Source of the DNA: Thermincola carboxydiphila
Lineage (GTDB): Bacteria > Bacillota > Thermincolia > Thermincolales > UBA2595
DNA length: 64,000 bases
Reading direction: 5' to 3'
Assembly (NCBI GenBank): GCA_016841325.1
Contig: JAENZJ010000002.1
Location: 62,001-126,000, forward strand
This document shows positions 8,516 through 17,235 of the stretch, piece after piece. The position numbers and the translations under genes are program-made. The stretch's first letter is position 1; every line of letters starts with the position of its first letter. Below the pieces are notes generated by a model. The model saw only the letters and a program-made list of their open reading frames with translations, was not told the origin of the DNA and made no database searches.

Positions 8516-9361
8516 ATGGGTAATATCAGAATCGTCACCGACAGTACTGCCGACCTTCCGCAGGATTTGACGGAAGCGCTTGATATAACGGTAGTGCCTT
8601 TGAAAGTCAGCTTTGGTAAGGATGTCTATCGCGACGGCATTGATATCACTGCAGACCAGTTTATTGCCAGGCTGCGCACGGAAGACAGGCTTCCGGTAAC
8701 TTCCCAGCCATCCCCGGGTGAGTTTGTGGCAATATATGAACAGCTGACAGCCAGGGGTGACAATGTTATATCCATTCATCTTTCATCACATCTCAGCGGT
8801 ACCGTACAATCAGCCATAACAGCCCGGGCAATGGTGGATTCACGCAGTGTGTATGTTGTTGACTCCGGATCTGCCAGTATGGGACTGGGGCTTATTGTCC
8901 TTGCGGCTGCCAGGGCTGCAAGGGAAGGTGCCGGAGTTCGACAGGTCCTGGATATTGTCAGTGAAAAAGTTGATAAGAGTTTCCTTATTTTTATGGTGGA
9001 GACTCTGGAATACCTTGAAAAAGGCGGGCGGATCGGTAAGGCAAATTCCTTTCTGGGGAGCCTTCTGAAAATAAAACCGATCCTGACCCTAAATGACGGA
9101 ATGGTAGTTCCCCTGGAAAAGGTCAGGGGTGAAGGAAGGGCCATGGAACGGATAGCCGAATTAGTCAGGGAAAAGACAGATAAGTCAAAAAAATACAATT
9201 GTTCTCTGGTTTATGGTGACAGTTATGCGAACCTGATGCGGCTCAGGGAAAAGGTGATACCTGGCCTGAACTGTCAGGCTCCGGTAATTGCAAAACTGGG
9301 TCCGGTTATCATGTCACACACAGGACCGGAGATAATCGGAATGGCTGTTTGTCCTGTTTAA
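8516..9361 (+). CDS. DegV family fatty-acid-binding protein (FakB-like)
   Basis: Members of this family bind a fatty acid and present it to FakA. The N-terminus carries the signature IVTDSTADLP, followed by HLSSHLSGT and the C-terminal ...GPVIMSHTGPEIIGM; both the SxLSGT and the xxHxGP motifs are FakB hallmarks. Length is 281 aa. AGAGGGTTTTGAA precedes the ATG. Being directly after fakA, it is the likely partner protein. The lipid specificity cannot be read from the sequence. Confidence 0.92.
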   Translation: MGNIRIVTDSTADLPQDLTEALDITVVPLKVSFGKDVYRDGIDITADQFIARLRTEDRLPVTSQPSPGEFVAIYEQLTARGDNVISIHLSSHLSGTVQSAITARAMVDSRSVYVVDSGSASMGLGLIVLAAARAAREGAGVRQVLDIVSEKVDKSFLIFMVETLEYLEKGGRIGKANSFLGSLLKIKPILTLNDGMVVPLEKVRGEGRAMERIAELVREKTDKSKKYNCSLVYGDSYANLMRLREKVIPGLNCQAPVIAKLGPVIMSHTGPEIIGMAVCPV

Positions 9362-9409
9362 TTCACCCTGCTTCCCCAAACACGTGTTAAAGAAGTTGGT
9401 GCTTGTAAA

Positions 9410-11503
9410 ATGGACAGGCTTTACAAAACGCCGAAGGATAGTGGCAAAATTACAGCCGCCCTGCAGTCTTTGAAGGGAGTTGGCCCAAAAAGAGTCAGAC
9501 TGCTGAACAGGCTTGGGATTTATACCATAGAAGATCTCTTGTATCATTTTCCCAGAAAATATGAAGACCGGAGTCTGCTAAAAGAAATATGCCAGCTCCG
9601 GGAAGGTGAAACAGGAACGATATCCGGCACAGTTACCGGTATCAGGGATATCCGCCCCAGGCGGGGAATGACCATTACCAAGGCTGCTGTCAGTGATGGA
9701 ACTGCAACTGCTTTTGCTGTCTGGTTCAATCAGCCTTTTATAAAAAAACAGGTAAATAAAGGGGCAAGAATTATTATTACCGGCAAGGCAGACCGGAAAT
9801 ATGGCAATATCCAGCTTACTGTTTCCGACTACGAAGTTATTGATGACCAGGAACCGTTACACGGCGCCAGGATTGTGCCTGTTTATCCGGCAACTGAAGG
9901 TCTGCCGCCCAGGGTGCTGCGGTCAGTTATTAAATCTGCTCTTGATGAATTTCTGAATGGCATCAGGGAATTTCTGCCGCCTGAGGTCCTGGACAAATAT
10001 GACCTGATGCCGCTTGACAAGGCCTTATACAGTATCCATTTCCCCAATAACCCGGATGATACCCGAAAAGCAAGGAGAAGACTTGTTTTTGAGGAACTGT
10101 TCGTGTTACAGACCGGTATTTGCATGCTTAAGGTGAGGGAGGGGAAGACAGCAGGAATCTGCCATAAAAAAAATGGTCCCCTGACCGACGGGCTTATGAA
10201 GAGACTGCCTTTCAAGCTGACAGGCGCTCAGAAAAGGGTGCTGGAAGAAATATATCGTGACATGGAAAACAAGACTACTATGAACAGGCTTATCCAGGGT
10301 GATGTGGGGTCAGGAAAGACTGTGTTAGCTGCTGCCGCACTGGCGAAGACTGTTGAAAGCGGCTATCAGGGTGTAATGATGGCACCCACTGAGATCCTTG
10401 CGGCTCAGCACGCCGAAGGCCTAACAGAATTGCTGAGCCCTTTGGGAGTGCAGGTAGCCTTGTTAACAGGCAGCATGGCCAGAAGGGAAAAAGAAGATAT
10501 CCTGCACAGTATCGAAGAAGGCAGAATTGATGTTGTGGTGGGCACCCATGCCCTTATCCAGGAGGAGGTAAGGTTTCAGAAACTGGGACTTGCTGTGACT
10601 GATGAACAGCACCGGTTTGGTGTAAAACAGAGGGCCAGGCTGAGGGACAAGGGTGAGAACCCTGACATCCTGGTAATGACCGCGACACCGATTCCGCGTA
10701 CTCTGGCCCTTACGGTTTACGGTGACCTGGATATTTCAGTTATTGATGAGCTTCCTCCCGGACGCCATGAGATAAAAACCTATTGGGTTTCAGATGCTGA
10801 AAAACAAAGGGTGTATAATTTCATCAGGCAACAGGTCAGCCAGGGAAGGCAGGTATATTATGTGTGCCCCCTGGTAGAGGAGTCGGAGAAAATAGATATC
10901 ACAGCCGCTCTTGAACTGGCAGAACTGCTGCAGTCACAAATTTTTCCCGACCTCCACATTGGTCTGGTGCATGGGAGGCTAAAACAGGATGCCAAGGACC
11001 TGGTCATGAAGGCTTTTAAAAACGGGACAATTGACCTTCTGGTAGCCACCACTGTTATTGAAGTGGGAATTAATGTACCCAATGCTACATTAATGGTTAT
11101 TGAGAATGCCGACCGGTTCGGTCTGGCACAGCTTCACCAGCTGAGGGGCCGTGTCGGCAGAGGACAGTACCGGTCTTACTGTATCCTGGTGGCAAATCCC
11201 GCGACTGATGAGGGCCGGGCACGGATGAAAATCATGTCCCAGACAAATGACGGTTTTTTGATAGCTGAGGAGGACCTGAAACTGAGGGGTCCCGGAGAAT
11301 TTTTCGGCACCAGGCAGTCAGGGCTGCCTGACCTGAAGATTGCCGATATTATCAGGGATATTAAAATCCTCAGGGTTGCCAGAAAGGAAGCTTTGGAGAT
11401 ACTGGACCGGGACCCCAACTTACAGTATCCGGAAAACATCAGGCTTAGGGAAAAGGTAATAGCCCGGTTCCGGGGTGCAGATAATTATTTCAGCACCAGT
11501 TAA
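9410..11503 (+). CDS. recG: ATP-dependent DNA helicase RecG
   Basis: RecG remodels stalled forks and Holliday junctions. The N-terminus has an HhH-like LKGVGPKRVRLLNRLGI and the wedge/OB domain (TGTISGTVTGIRDI). The helicase core follows: Walker A GDVGSGKT, MAPTEILAAQH, Walker B-type DEQHRFG, TATPIPRTL, and motif VI QLRGRVGRGQ. The C-terminal DLKLRGPGEFFGTRQSG is also typical. At 697 aa it is full length. The ribosome binding site is weak. The position after the fakA region matches Bacillus. Confidence 0.97.
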   Translation: MDRLYKTPKDSGKITAALQSLKGVGPKRVRLLNRLGIYTIEDLLYHFPRKYEDRSLLKEICQLREGETGTISGTVTGIRDIRPRRGMTITKAAVSDGTATAFAVWFNQPFIKKQVNKGARIIITGKADRKYGNIQLTVSDYEVIDDQEPLHGARIVPVYPATEGLPPRVLRSVIKSALDEFLNGIREFLPPEVLDKYDLMPLDKALYSIHFPNNPDDTRKARRRLVFEELFVLQTGICMLKVREGKTAGICHKKNGPLTDGLMKRLPFKLTGAQKRVLEEIYRDMENKTTMNRLIQGDVGSGKTVLAAAALAKTVESGYQGVMMAPTEILAAQHAEGLTELLSPLGVQVALLTGSMARREKEDILHSIEEGRIDVVVGTHALIQEEVRFQKLGLAVTDEQHRFGVKQRARLRDKGENPDILVMTATPIPRTLALTVYGDLDISVIDELPPGRHEIKTYWVSDAEKQRVYNFIRQQVSQGRQVYYVCPLVEESEKIDITAALELAELLQSQIFPDLHIGLVHGRLKQDAKDLVMKAFKNGTIDLLVATTVIEVGINVPNATLMVIENADRFGLAQLHQLRGRVGRGQYRSYCILVANPATDEGRARMKIMSQTNDGFLIAEEDLKLRGPGEFFGTRQSGLPDLKIADIIRDIKILRVARKEALEILDRDPNLQYPENIRLREKVIARFRGADNYFSTS

Positions 11504-11532
11504 TTGGGTGTGATGCGAAGGGAGTTTTTGGA

Positions 11533-11862
11533 ATGCCCGAAAAGACTCTTGTTTTTACTCCTGAAGAGGCGGAAAAGGTTAAGAGCAATAAGCTTACAGA
11601 TATATATGAATTTACCAGACCGATGTTTATTGAGGGAGATATCTGCAGTTGTGTTACTGAAACAGATATAATTCCTTTTGCCTATGTTAAAATACTGGCA
11701 ATTCATCGTCACAATTTCTCCCAGATCCTGCACTTTGATGCCATTTCTGCCGGTTACCCCACTCTTGAAAGCTTCAAGGCGGCTCTGGTCAAAAAGACCC
11801 CAAATGAGGTAAATGAGGAAACAAAGGTCTGGCACATAATTTTTGAACCGGTGAGATATTAA
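11533..11862 (+). CDS. Small protein, possible ASCH/PUA-like fold
   Basis: A 109-residue protein I cannot assign firmly. The pattern EFTRPMFIEGDICSCVT, then FAYVKILAIHRHNFSQI, then AGYPTLESFKAAL and a final VWHIIFEPV resembles ASCH-domain proteins (small RNA-binding-like beta barrels). That is a fold guess from pattern only. GAAGGGAG precedes the ATG and the gene sits 29 bases after recG, so it may be the last gene of that transcript. It converges with the hydrogenase gene 26 bases further on. Confidence 0.6.
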   Translation: MPEKTLVFTPEEAEKVKSNKLTDIYEFTRPMFIEGDICSCVTETDIIPFAYVKILAIHRHNFSQILHFDAISAGYPTLESFKAALVKKTPNEVNEETKVWHIIFEPVRY

Positions 11863-11887
11863 AATTCCAAAAATGTTAAGTCTGGCC

Positions 11888-13660
11888 TCAGTCCGTACTC
11901 CTGGCTGACCCCTGTAAATCATACAGGGGTATTTCTGTGTACGGGGTATGCAGCAGCTGCCGGGAACGCCTGCTCAGGGGTTCACCCAGAAATTCCTTGT
12001 AAAGCATTTTAATATATGGGTTTTCATGGGACTTCCTGATTTTTTTCAGCCTATCCTGTTGAAAAAGGGCTTCACCCCGTTTATAACGCTGTTCCATCTG
12101 GCCGTCCCATGTATCCAGTCCCGGATAAACCGGTTGTCCGCCGCCTCCGACACAACCGCCGGGACATGCCATTATTTCTATAAAATCATACTGCAGTTCA
12201 CCTGATTTTACCCTGTCAATAAGCCTGCGGGCCTCACCGGTGGTCCTGGCCACGGCACAACGGATTTGCCGGTCTCCCAGGTCTATCTCTGCTTCCTGGA
12301 CTTTTTCAAATGACATTACTTCCCGTAATGGCACGGTTTCTAAGGGTTTACCGGTCATTTTTTCGTACACCGTCCTCAGGGTTGCTTCCAAAACTCCGCC
12401 TCCTGAACCGAAAATAACCCCGGCTCCTGAGGCATAACCCATGGGGTTGTCATATTCTTCTTCGGGCATGTCAGCAAGATTTATGCCCGCAGTCCGCAGC
12501 ATATGTGCCAGTTCCCGGGTTGTCAGGACCACATCCACGTCCTGCCCGCCGCTCGCTCTGGTACCTTCTTCTCTGACTGCTTCCCATTTTTTGGCCACAC
12601 AGGGCATTACTGAGACACTGAAAATGGATTTGGGGTCAATGCCTGCTTTTTGGGCATAATATGTCTTTACAAGCGCACCAAACAACTGTTGCGGGGATTT
12701 GACACTGGAAAGATGCGGAATCAGTTCAGGATAAAACAACAGGCATAAGCGCAGCCAACCCGGACAGCATGAAGTAAACTGTGGCAGGGGGCCTCCATTT
12801 TGCAGGCGGTGCATCAGTTCATGTCCTTCTTCCATTACAACCACATCAGCGCCAAAGCAATCATCAAAAACCTTGTCAAAGCCCAGCCTTTTTATGGCAG
12901 CAACCATTTTTCCCGTCACCAGGGAACCTATGGGCATACCGAAGGCTTCACCTATGGTTGCCCTTATTGACGGGGCTGTCTGGATGATGACATGTTTATT
13001 GGGGTCATTGAGGGCTTCCCAAACCTTTTCCTGATCTTCCCGCTCATGGATGGCGGCAGTCGGGCATAGGAGCAGACACTGCCCGCAGTATATGCAGGGT
13101 GTCTCTGCCAGACTCTTTTTAAATGCAGGTGAGGCGACTGCATCAAAACCCCTTTCAACTATCTGGTATATACCGATTTCCTGGACATCTTTACAAACCC
13201 TGACACACCGTCGGCAGACGATGCACTTGCTGGGTTCCCTTACCATGGCAGGTGACTGGTCATCTTTTGGCGGTTTTTTTCTTTCACCTTTAACCAGGAG
13301 GTTTGTTATATGGTATCTTTCCGCCAGGGACTGGAGTTCACATGCCTGGTTTCTCACACATGTCAGGCAGTCAAAGGGGTGATTTGACAAATAAAGTTCA
13401 AGGACCATTTTTCTTGCTTTGATAACCCTGGGGGAATGGGTGCTCACATTCATTCCCTGGGCAGCTGGTATGGCACATGAAGGCTGTAGCATCTTTGCCC
13501 CTTCTATTTCTACCAGGCAGACACGGCATGCACCTGTAACATTTAGTTCTTTCAAATAACACAGTGTGGGTATGTAAATACCGGCACTCCTGGCTGCTTC
13601 CAGAATTGTTGTTCCTGGTTTGACACTTATTTCTTTCCCGTCTATGGTTAATGAAACCAC
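11888..13660 (-). CDS. [FeFe] hydrogenase catalytic subunit (HndD/HydA type)
   Basis: This enzyme catalyses reversible H2 oxidation/H+ reduction at an H-cluster. The start is placed at the GTG at 13660 because GGAAAGGAAG lies just upstream; 21 further upstream codons are probably not translated. The N-terminus has a [2Fe-2S] domain (CYL...CRVCLVE), then the His-Cys3 cluster (HPFDCLTCVRNQACELQ) and two ferredoxin clusters (CIVCRRCVRVC, CIYCGQCLLLCP). The H-cluster motifs are TSCCPGW (about residue 295), MPCVAKKWE (about 351) and MACPGGCVGGGGQP (about 496). The C-terminal small-subunit-like tail is present. No electron-bifurcating partner subunits lie next to it, so it may act with ferredoxin or with partners elsewhere. 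Confidence 0.95.
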   Translation of the reverse strand: MVSLTIDGKEISVKPGTTILEAARSAGIYIPTLCYLKELNVTGACRVCLVEIEGAKMLQPSCAIPAAQGMNVSTHSPRVIKARKMVLELYLSNHPFDCLTCVRNQACELQSLAERYHITNLLVKGERKKPPKDDQSPAMVREPSKCIVCRRCVRVCKDVQEIGIYQIVERGFDAVASPAFKKSLAETPCIYCGQCLLLCPTAAIHEREDQEKVWEALNDPNKHVIIQTAPSIRATIGEAFGMPIGSLVTGKMVAAIKRLGFDKVFDDCFGADVVVMEEGHELMHRLQNGGPLPQFTSCCPGWLRLCLLFYPELIPHLSSVKSPQQLFGALVKTYYAQKAGIDPKSIFSVSVMPCVAKKWEAVREEGTRASGGQDVDVVLTTRELAHMLRTAGINLADMPEEEYDNPMGYASGAGVIFGSGGGVLEATLRTVYEKMTGKPLETVPLREVMSFEKVQEAEIDLGDRQIRCAVARTTGEARRLIDRVKSGELQYDFIEIMACPGGCVGGGGQPVYPGLDTWDGQMEQRYKRGEALFQQDRLKKIRKSHENPYIKMLYKEFLGEPLSRRSRQLLHTPYTEIPLYDLQGSARSTD

Positions 13661-13820
13661 TTTACTTTCACTTCCTTTCCGTATTTTAGTATACCCAATA
13701 CGAAAAATCAAATTTATAAACATGTGACAAACAGAAAAATTATTGATGTTAAATAAACCATTAATTACACAGTATGAATAAAGTTATACAGACGATACTA
13801 CTTAATGGGAGGTGACAAAA

Positions 13821-13979
13821 CTGTATAAAAACAATAAATTCAATCAAAACGCAAATATTAACATGAAGAATCGGGAAAAGCTGCAACCCTTGTCCCTGGA
13901 CCAAAACCTTGAGGTAGATGAAGGTTTTACAGACAGGGTATTTGAGGAAAAAGAAATTGAATCAAAAGATGATATTTAA
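13821..13979 (+). CDS. Possible small acidic protein upstream of the SASP genes
   Basis: A short frame not similar to anything I recognise. A strong GGGAGGTGA (13808-13814) lies 8 bases before a CTG at 13821, opening a 52-residue frame. The first ATG in frame is at 13863 and gives 38 residues without a clear ribosome binding site. The product has an Asn/Lys-rich start and an acidic tail (VFEEKEIESKDDI). Translation from CTG would be unusual. The position just before two spore protein genes suggests a sporulation link, which is inference. Confidence 0.4.
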   Translation: MYKNNKFNQNANINMKNREKLQPLSLDQNLEVDEGFTDRVFEEKEIESKDDI

Positions 13980-14086
13980 CTGAGTTAGAAGACTAAAAGA
14001 TGATATCTAATTGTGATTTTATTATAAATTTAATCTCGAATTTAAATTTTCATTATAACTGCAGAATTGCCAGTTAATCATTTCTA

Positions 14087-14116
14087 GTATAGCACTCTTA
14101 ATGAGAGCTTATACTA
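14087..14116 (+). promoter_or_regulatory. Candidate sigma-G/F promoter for the SASP genes
   Basis: GTATA (14087-14091), an 18-base spacer and TATACTA (14110-14116) fit the forespore pattern GHATR-N18-CATNHTA except for the first -10 base. It lies about 30 bases before the first SASP start. Confidence 0.5.
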
Positions 14117-14147
14117 ACACTAGCATCAGAGAGGAGGTGAAAAAAGC

Positions 14148-14366
14148 ATGGGTAGTGGTCAAAAAAGCAACAAACTGGTAGTACCTCAGGCTCAACAGGC
14201 AATGTACCAGTTTAAGTATGAAATGGCCAATGAAGTTGGTGTTTCCAACCAGATTCAGGGTGGCTACTGGGGACACATTTCTTCAAGAGACTGCGGCGCT
14301 GTCGGTGGACAAATGGTTAAGAGAATGATTGAAGCTTATGAACAGTCACTGGCAGGAAAAGCTTAA
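14148..14366 (+). CDS. Alpha/beta-type small acid-soluble spore protein
   Basis: This protein coats and protects DNA in the spore. The 72-residue chain carries the two family signatures: KYEMANEVGV around residues 24-33 (the germination-protease cleavage region) and WGHISSRDCGAVGGQMVKRMIEAYEQSLAG near the C-terminus (given in parts: GHISSRDCGAVGG, then MVKRMIEAYEQ). Starts after GAGGAGGTG. A close paralogue follows at 14418, and gpr lies just beyond in the opposite direction. The Cys in SRDCGAVGG is unusual, because SASPs usually lack Cys. Confidence 0.95.
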   Translation: MGSGQKSNKLVVPQAQQAMYQFKYEMANEVGVSNQIQGGYWGHISSRDCGAVGGQMVKRMIEAYEQSLAGKA

Positions 14367-14417
14367 CCCGTCCCAATCCGATAACAAAACAGGTAAAGAG
14401 AGGAGGGATTCACACTA

Positions 14418-14648
14418 ATGGGTCAAGGCCAAAAGAGAAACAAACTGGTAGTCCCTGAGGCTTCCCAGGCCATGTACAATTTCAAGTACGAAATGGCCAA
14501 TGAGGTTGGTGTTTCCAACCAGATTCAGGGTGGTTACTGGGGCCATATTTCGTCCAGAGATTGCGGCGCTGTCGGTGGTCATATGGTTAAAAGAATGATT
14601 GAAGCCTATGAGCAGTCTCTGGCCGGACAACAAAAACCCCAGTTCTAA
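14418..14648 (+). CDS. Alpha/beta-type small acid-soluble spore protein, second copy
   Basis: A 76-residue tandem paralogue of the SASP gene upstream. Most residues are identical; differences cluster at the first 20 residues and the C-terminal tail, which ends QQKPQF. The KYEMANEVGV cleavage region and the GHISSRDCGAVGG block are both kept, including the unusual Cys. AGAGGAGGG precedes the ATG. Only 51 bases separate the pair, so they are probably co-transcribed from the forespore promoter upstream, with the terminator at 14658. Confidence 0.95.
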   Translation: MGQGQKRNKLVVPEASQAMYNFKYEMANEVGVSNQIQGGYWGHISSRDCGAVGGHMVKRMIEAYEQSLAGQQKPQF

Positions 14649-14657
14649 TATAGATTG

Positions 14658-14690
14658 GGTAAGCAGGTCTTTAGGGCCTGCTTACCTTTT
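14658..14690 (+). terminator. Terminator after the SASP pair
   Basis: GGTAAGCAGG (14658-14667) pairs with CCTGCTTACC (14677-14686), followed by TTTT. It also faces the end of gpr. Confidence 0.85.
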
Positions 14691-14734
14691 AGTCAACTAA
14701 TTTATATTATTAGTTAAGTACTAGTAGTTAAGTG

Positions 14735-15721
14735 CTAGTGAAGATACATGTGAAACTCCTCTGGGTCGACAGATGGATGCAAGGCGATAGATATTCCGCC
14801 TGAGATTATTTTACCTATTGCTTCAATTAAGTCATCTATTTCTTTTGGTGTAACCATCAGGTTTGTCTTGTATGGTCCCAGTACTTCTTTAATTATATTT
14901 TCCAGAATAATGGGGTTAAATGAACCTGCATTTTGTCCAAGAGCAGGGTTATTAGCCAACTGCTGCAGGAATCTGTCCAGGGTACCCTGAGCGATTACTG
15001 CTGCATTAACCACAGTAGGAACTCCGATGGCAATAACCGGAACCCCCATAGTTTCCCTGTTGATTCCCATTCTCTGGTTGCCAATTCCGGAGCCGGGGGC
15101 TATCCCCGTATCTGCTAACTGGATTGAAGTTGCAATTCGCTCAGTGTTTTGAGCTGCCAGGGCATCAATAGCAATAATCAGGTTAGGCTGAGTTTTTTCT
15201 ACGACTCCCCTGATTATTTCGGCGGTTTCTATCCCGGTAATCCCGAGGACCCCCGGTGCCAGAGCACTGACTGAGCGCAGGCCCCCGCTTAAGTCCTGGG
15301 GAGCATATTTTTTCAGGTGTCTGGTGACCAGGGTATAGTTAATTACCCGCGGACCCAGGGCATCTGGTGTTGCATTCCAGTTGCCAAGCCCGACCAGCAG
15401 GACACTGTCATCCGGTCCGATTTTCAGCATTGAACTCAGTTGTTCTGCCAGTACTTCGGCAATTTCGTTGTGGACCTGCTTGTTATTCTGCCTGATTTCC
15501 GGGGCATCAATTGTAATATATGTACCGACAGGCTTACCCATCATAGCTTCTGCAGACTTATCCATAATGCCTATAATGGAAACCTCGGCATTTGGATAAG
15601 TTTTTTTGTCCATCCGGACTCCCGGAATTTCCTGGCCTGTGTCTCCCCTAACTATATCGTGGGCCTCAAGGGCCATATCTATTCCGAGACCCATGCTGGT
15701 GTATAATTCTCTTTTTCCCAC
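14735..15721 (-). CDS. gpr: Germination protease (GPR endopeptidase)
   Basis: Gpr cleaves alpha/beta SASPs during germination, freeing amino acids and DNA. The start is set at the GTG at 15721, with AGGGGGG 6 bases upstream; an ATG at 15754 lacks this. The first residues (about 15-25, LGIDMALEAHDI) match the propeptide junction of GPR zymogens. The core contains VSIIGIMDKSAEAMMGKPVGTY, LLVGLGNWNATPDALGP and the later IAIDALAAQNTERI and GSGIGNQRMGIN motifs of the A25 peptidase family. Length is 328 aa. It lies next to two of its likely substrates and points toward them. Confidence 0.96.
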   Translation of the reverse strand: MGKRELYTSMGLGIDMALEAHDIVRGDTGQEIPGVRMDKKTYPNAEVSIIGIMDKSAEAMMGKPVGTYITIDAPEIRQNNKQVHNEIAEVLAEQLSSMLKIGPDDSVLLVGLGNWNATPDALGPRVINYTLVTRHLKKYAPQDLSGGLRSVSALAPGVLGITGIETAEIIRGVVEKTQPNLIIAIDALAAQNTERIATSIQLADTGIAPGSGIGNQRMGINRETMGVPVIAIGVPTVVNAAVIAQGTLDRFLQQLANNPALGQNAGSFNPIILENIIKEVLGPYKTNLMVTPKEIDDLIEAIGKIISGGISIALHPSVDPEEFHMYLH

Positions 15722-15767
15722 TTTTACCCCCCTAAACACTGTGAATTGTGACAAACTATCATGAGTT

Positions 15768-15796
15768 TAAAATAACCAAAATGGCGAAAATTATGC
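15768..15796 (-). promoter_or_regulatory. Candidate sigma-G/F promoter for gpr
   Basis: On the minus strand GCATA (15796-15792), 17 bases and TATTTTA (15774-15768) resemble the forespore promoter pattern, again with T for the first -10 base. It lies about 50 bases before the gpr start. Confidence 0.35.
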
Positions 15797-15855
15797 AGGT
15801 GAAGATATTGTATATAATGTTTTTTCGTTTTGTGTTATCAAACTTTAACCTACAG

Positions 15856-15895
15856 AAAAAGGGACTAGCTCATCAGTTCAGTTAAGCCAGCCCCT
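15856..15895 (-). terminator. Terminator after the nucleotide-sugar dehydrogenase gene
   Basis: On the minus strand GGGGCTGGCT and AGCTAGTCCC can pair with two G-U pairs, followed by TTTTT. Confidence 0.6.
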
Positions 15896-15915
15896 TCAGG
15901 GGAATCTTGAATTAA

Positions 15916-17235
15916 TTAAATTGAATCAAATATGAAACCGTGTTCTTCGACTTCAGCCCTGTCATAGAGGTTTTTGGTGTCAATAATTACCGGTGTGCCG
16001 TCCCGGCTCATTAAACTCTTAAATAACCGGTAATTGGAATAGCCTATCCCGTTTTGTTTTGCCAGAACCAGGATGGCATGGGCGTCCCGGACCGCATCAT
16101 CCAGAGAGTTTACCTTAAAACCGTGTTCAGTGGGTACAGCCGGATCAAAGGCAGCCACTTCAATCCCTGACATTTCCAGGAGCTTGATTACTTCCAGAGC
16201 AGGACTCAGCCTGTCATCACTGGAATAGTCTTTCATAGCCAGGCCCAGTACAGCGACTTTGGCATCCTTAGGGGCAACGGGCAGGTTTTTGGTCACCATA
16301 CTAACAACAAATGCAGGTACATCCTCATTTATTTTACGGGCTGTTCTCAGAAGTTTTAAAGGCACACCCAGTTCATCAGCCTTTGGCGTAAGGTAGTGCA
16401 GGGCATTTGGGATGCAGTATCCACCCACACCGGGGCCTGGTATGAGAAGTTTGACTCTTTTATGGGTGTTTGCCAGTTTTATGACTTCAAAAATGTCGAT
16501 ACCAATTGCCTCACAAAAACGGGCAAACTCATTGACCATAGCGATATTTACGTCACGGGAGATATTTTCCATAACCTTGGCAGATTCCACTGCTTCAATT
16601 GAACTTGCCAGGTGAAGTTCAGCCTTGGTAACTATGCTCATAAGCTGGCGTGCCTTTTCACGGCTGGCTTCATTTAACCCGCTGACAAGGGTTGGCATGT
16701 TTTCAAACTCATCAAAGGCCTTTCCTTCAGCTATGCGCTCAGAGGAATATGCCAGGTAAAAATCTTCTCCGGCCCTAACGCCTGATTCCTCCAGAATCGG
16801 TTTTACAAAATTACGGGTCATTCCGGGGACAAGAGTACTTCTGACAAGCACCAGGTCACCCTTTTTAAGACCTGAGGCAATTGTCCGGGAACATGACTCA
16901 ACATGACTGAAATCATGTTGGTTGTTGACCACCGGAATGCCGACAGTCATAATGAAGTAATTGCAGTTTGCCAGAGCTTCCCCGGAATCTGTGGTAGCCC
17001 TGAATCTGCCTGACCTCAGTTCATCTTCAAGAATTTTCTGGATGGGAGTATCATGGTACTTTTCCAGGTGGTGGGTAATCCCATTATTTAATTGTCCTAC
17101 CAGATGAGAGTCAACATCCACTCCGGTAACACTGCAGCCACGCATTGCATAGCTGAGGGCAAGAGGCAGACCTACAAAACCAAGGCCAAATATGGCCACT
17201 TTTACCCCTGAGGGGTCAAGGTGCCTGTTTGACAC
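15916..17235 (-). CDS. Nucleotide-sugar dehydrogenase (UDP-glucose/UDP-ManNAc dehydrogenase family)
   Basis: It oxidises a UDP-sugar to the uronic acid in two NAD-dependent steps for surface polysaccharide synthesis. The NAD fold begins with GLGFVGLPLALS. The central domain has ERIAEGKAF, and the catalytic Cys sits in GPGVGGYCIPNALHYL; the usual residues after CIP (VDPYYL) are changed. The C-terminal UDP-binding domain has LGLAMKDYSSDDRLSPALEVIKLL. Length is 439 aa. It starts with GTG after AAAGGAGG and overlaps by one base the stop of the glycosyltransferase gene (TAGTG). ManNAc- and glucose-type substrates cannot be told apart here. Confidence 0.88.
   Translation of the reverse strand: MSNRHLDPSGVKVAIFGLGFVGLPLALSYAMRGCSVTGVDVDSHLVGQLNNGITHHLEKYHDTPIQKILEDELRSGRFRATTDSGEALANCNYFIMTVGIPVVNNQHDFSHVESCSRTIASGLKKGDLVLVRSTLVPGMTRNFVKPILEESGVRAGEDFYLAYSSERIAEGKAFDEFENMPTLVSGLNEASREKARQLMSIVTKAELHLASSIEAVESAKVMENISRDVNIAMVNEFARFCEAIGIDIFEVIKLANTHKRVKLLIPGPGVGGYCIPNALHYLTPKADELGVPLKLLRTARKINEDVPAFVVSMVTKNLPVAPKDAKVAVLGLAMKDYSSDDRLSPALEVIKLLEMSGIEVAAFDPAVPTEHGFKVNSLDDAVRDAHAILVLAKQNGIGYSNYRLFKSLMSRDGTPVIIDTKNLYDRAEVEEHGFIFDSI

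Noticed and set aside
13775-13800. TGAATA ... GATACTA as a sigma-G promoter before the small frame
   Set aside because: The spacing is only 13 bases instead of 17-18.
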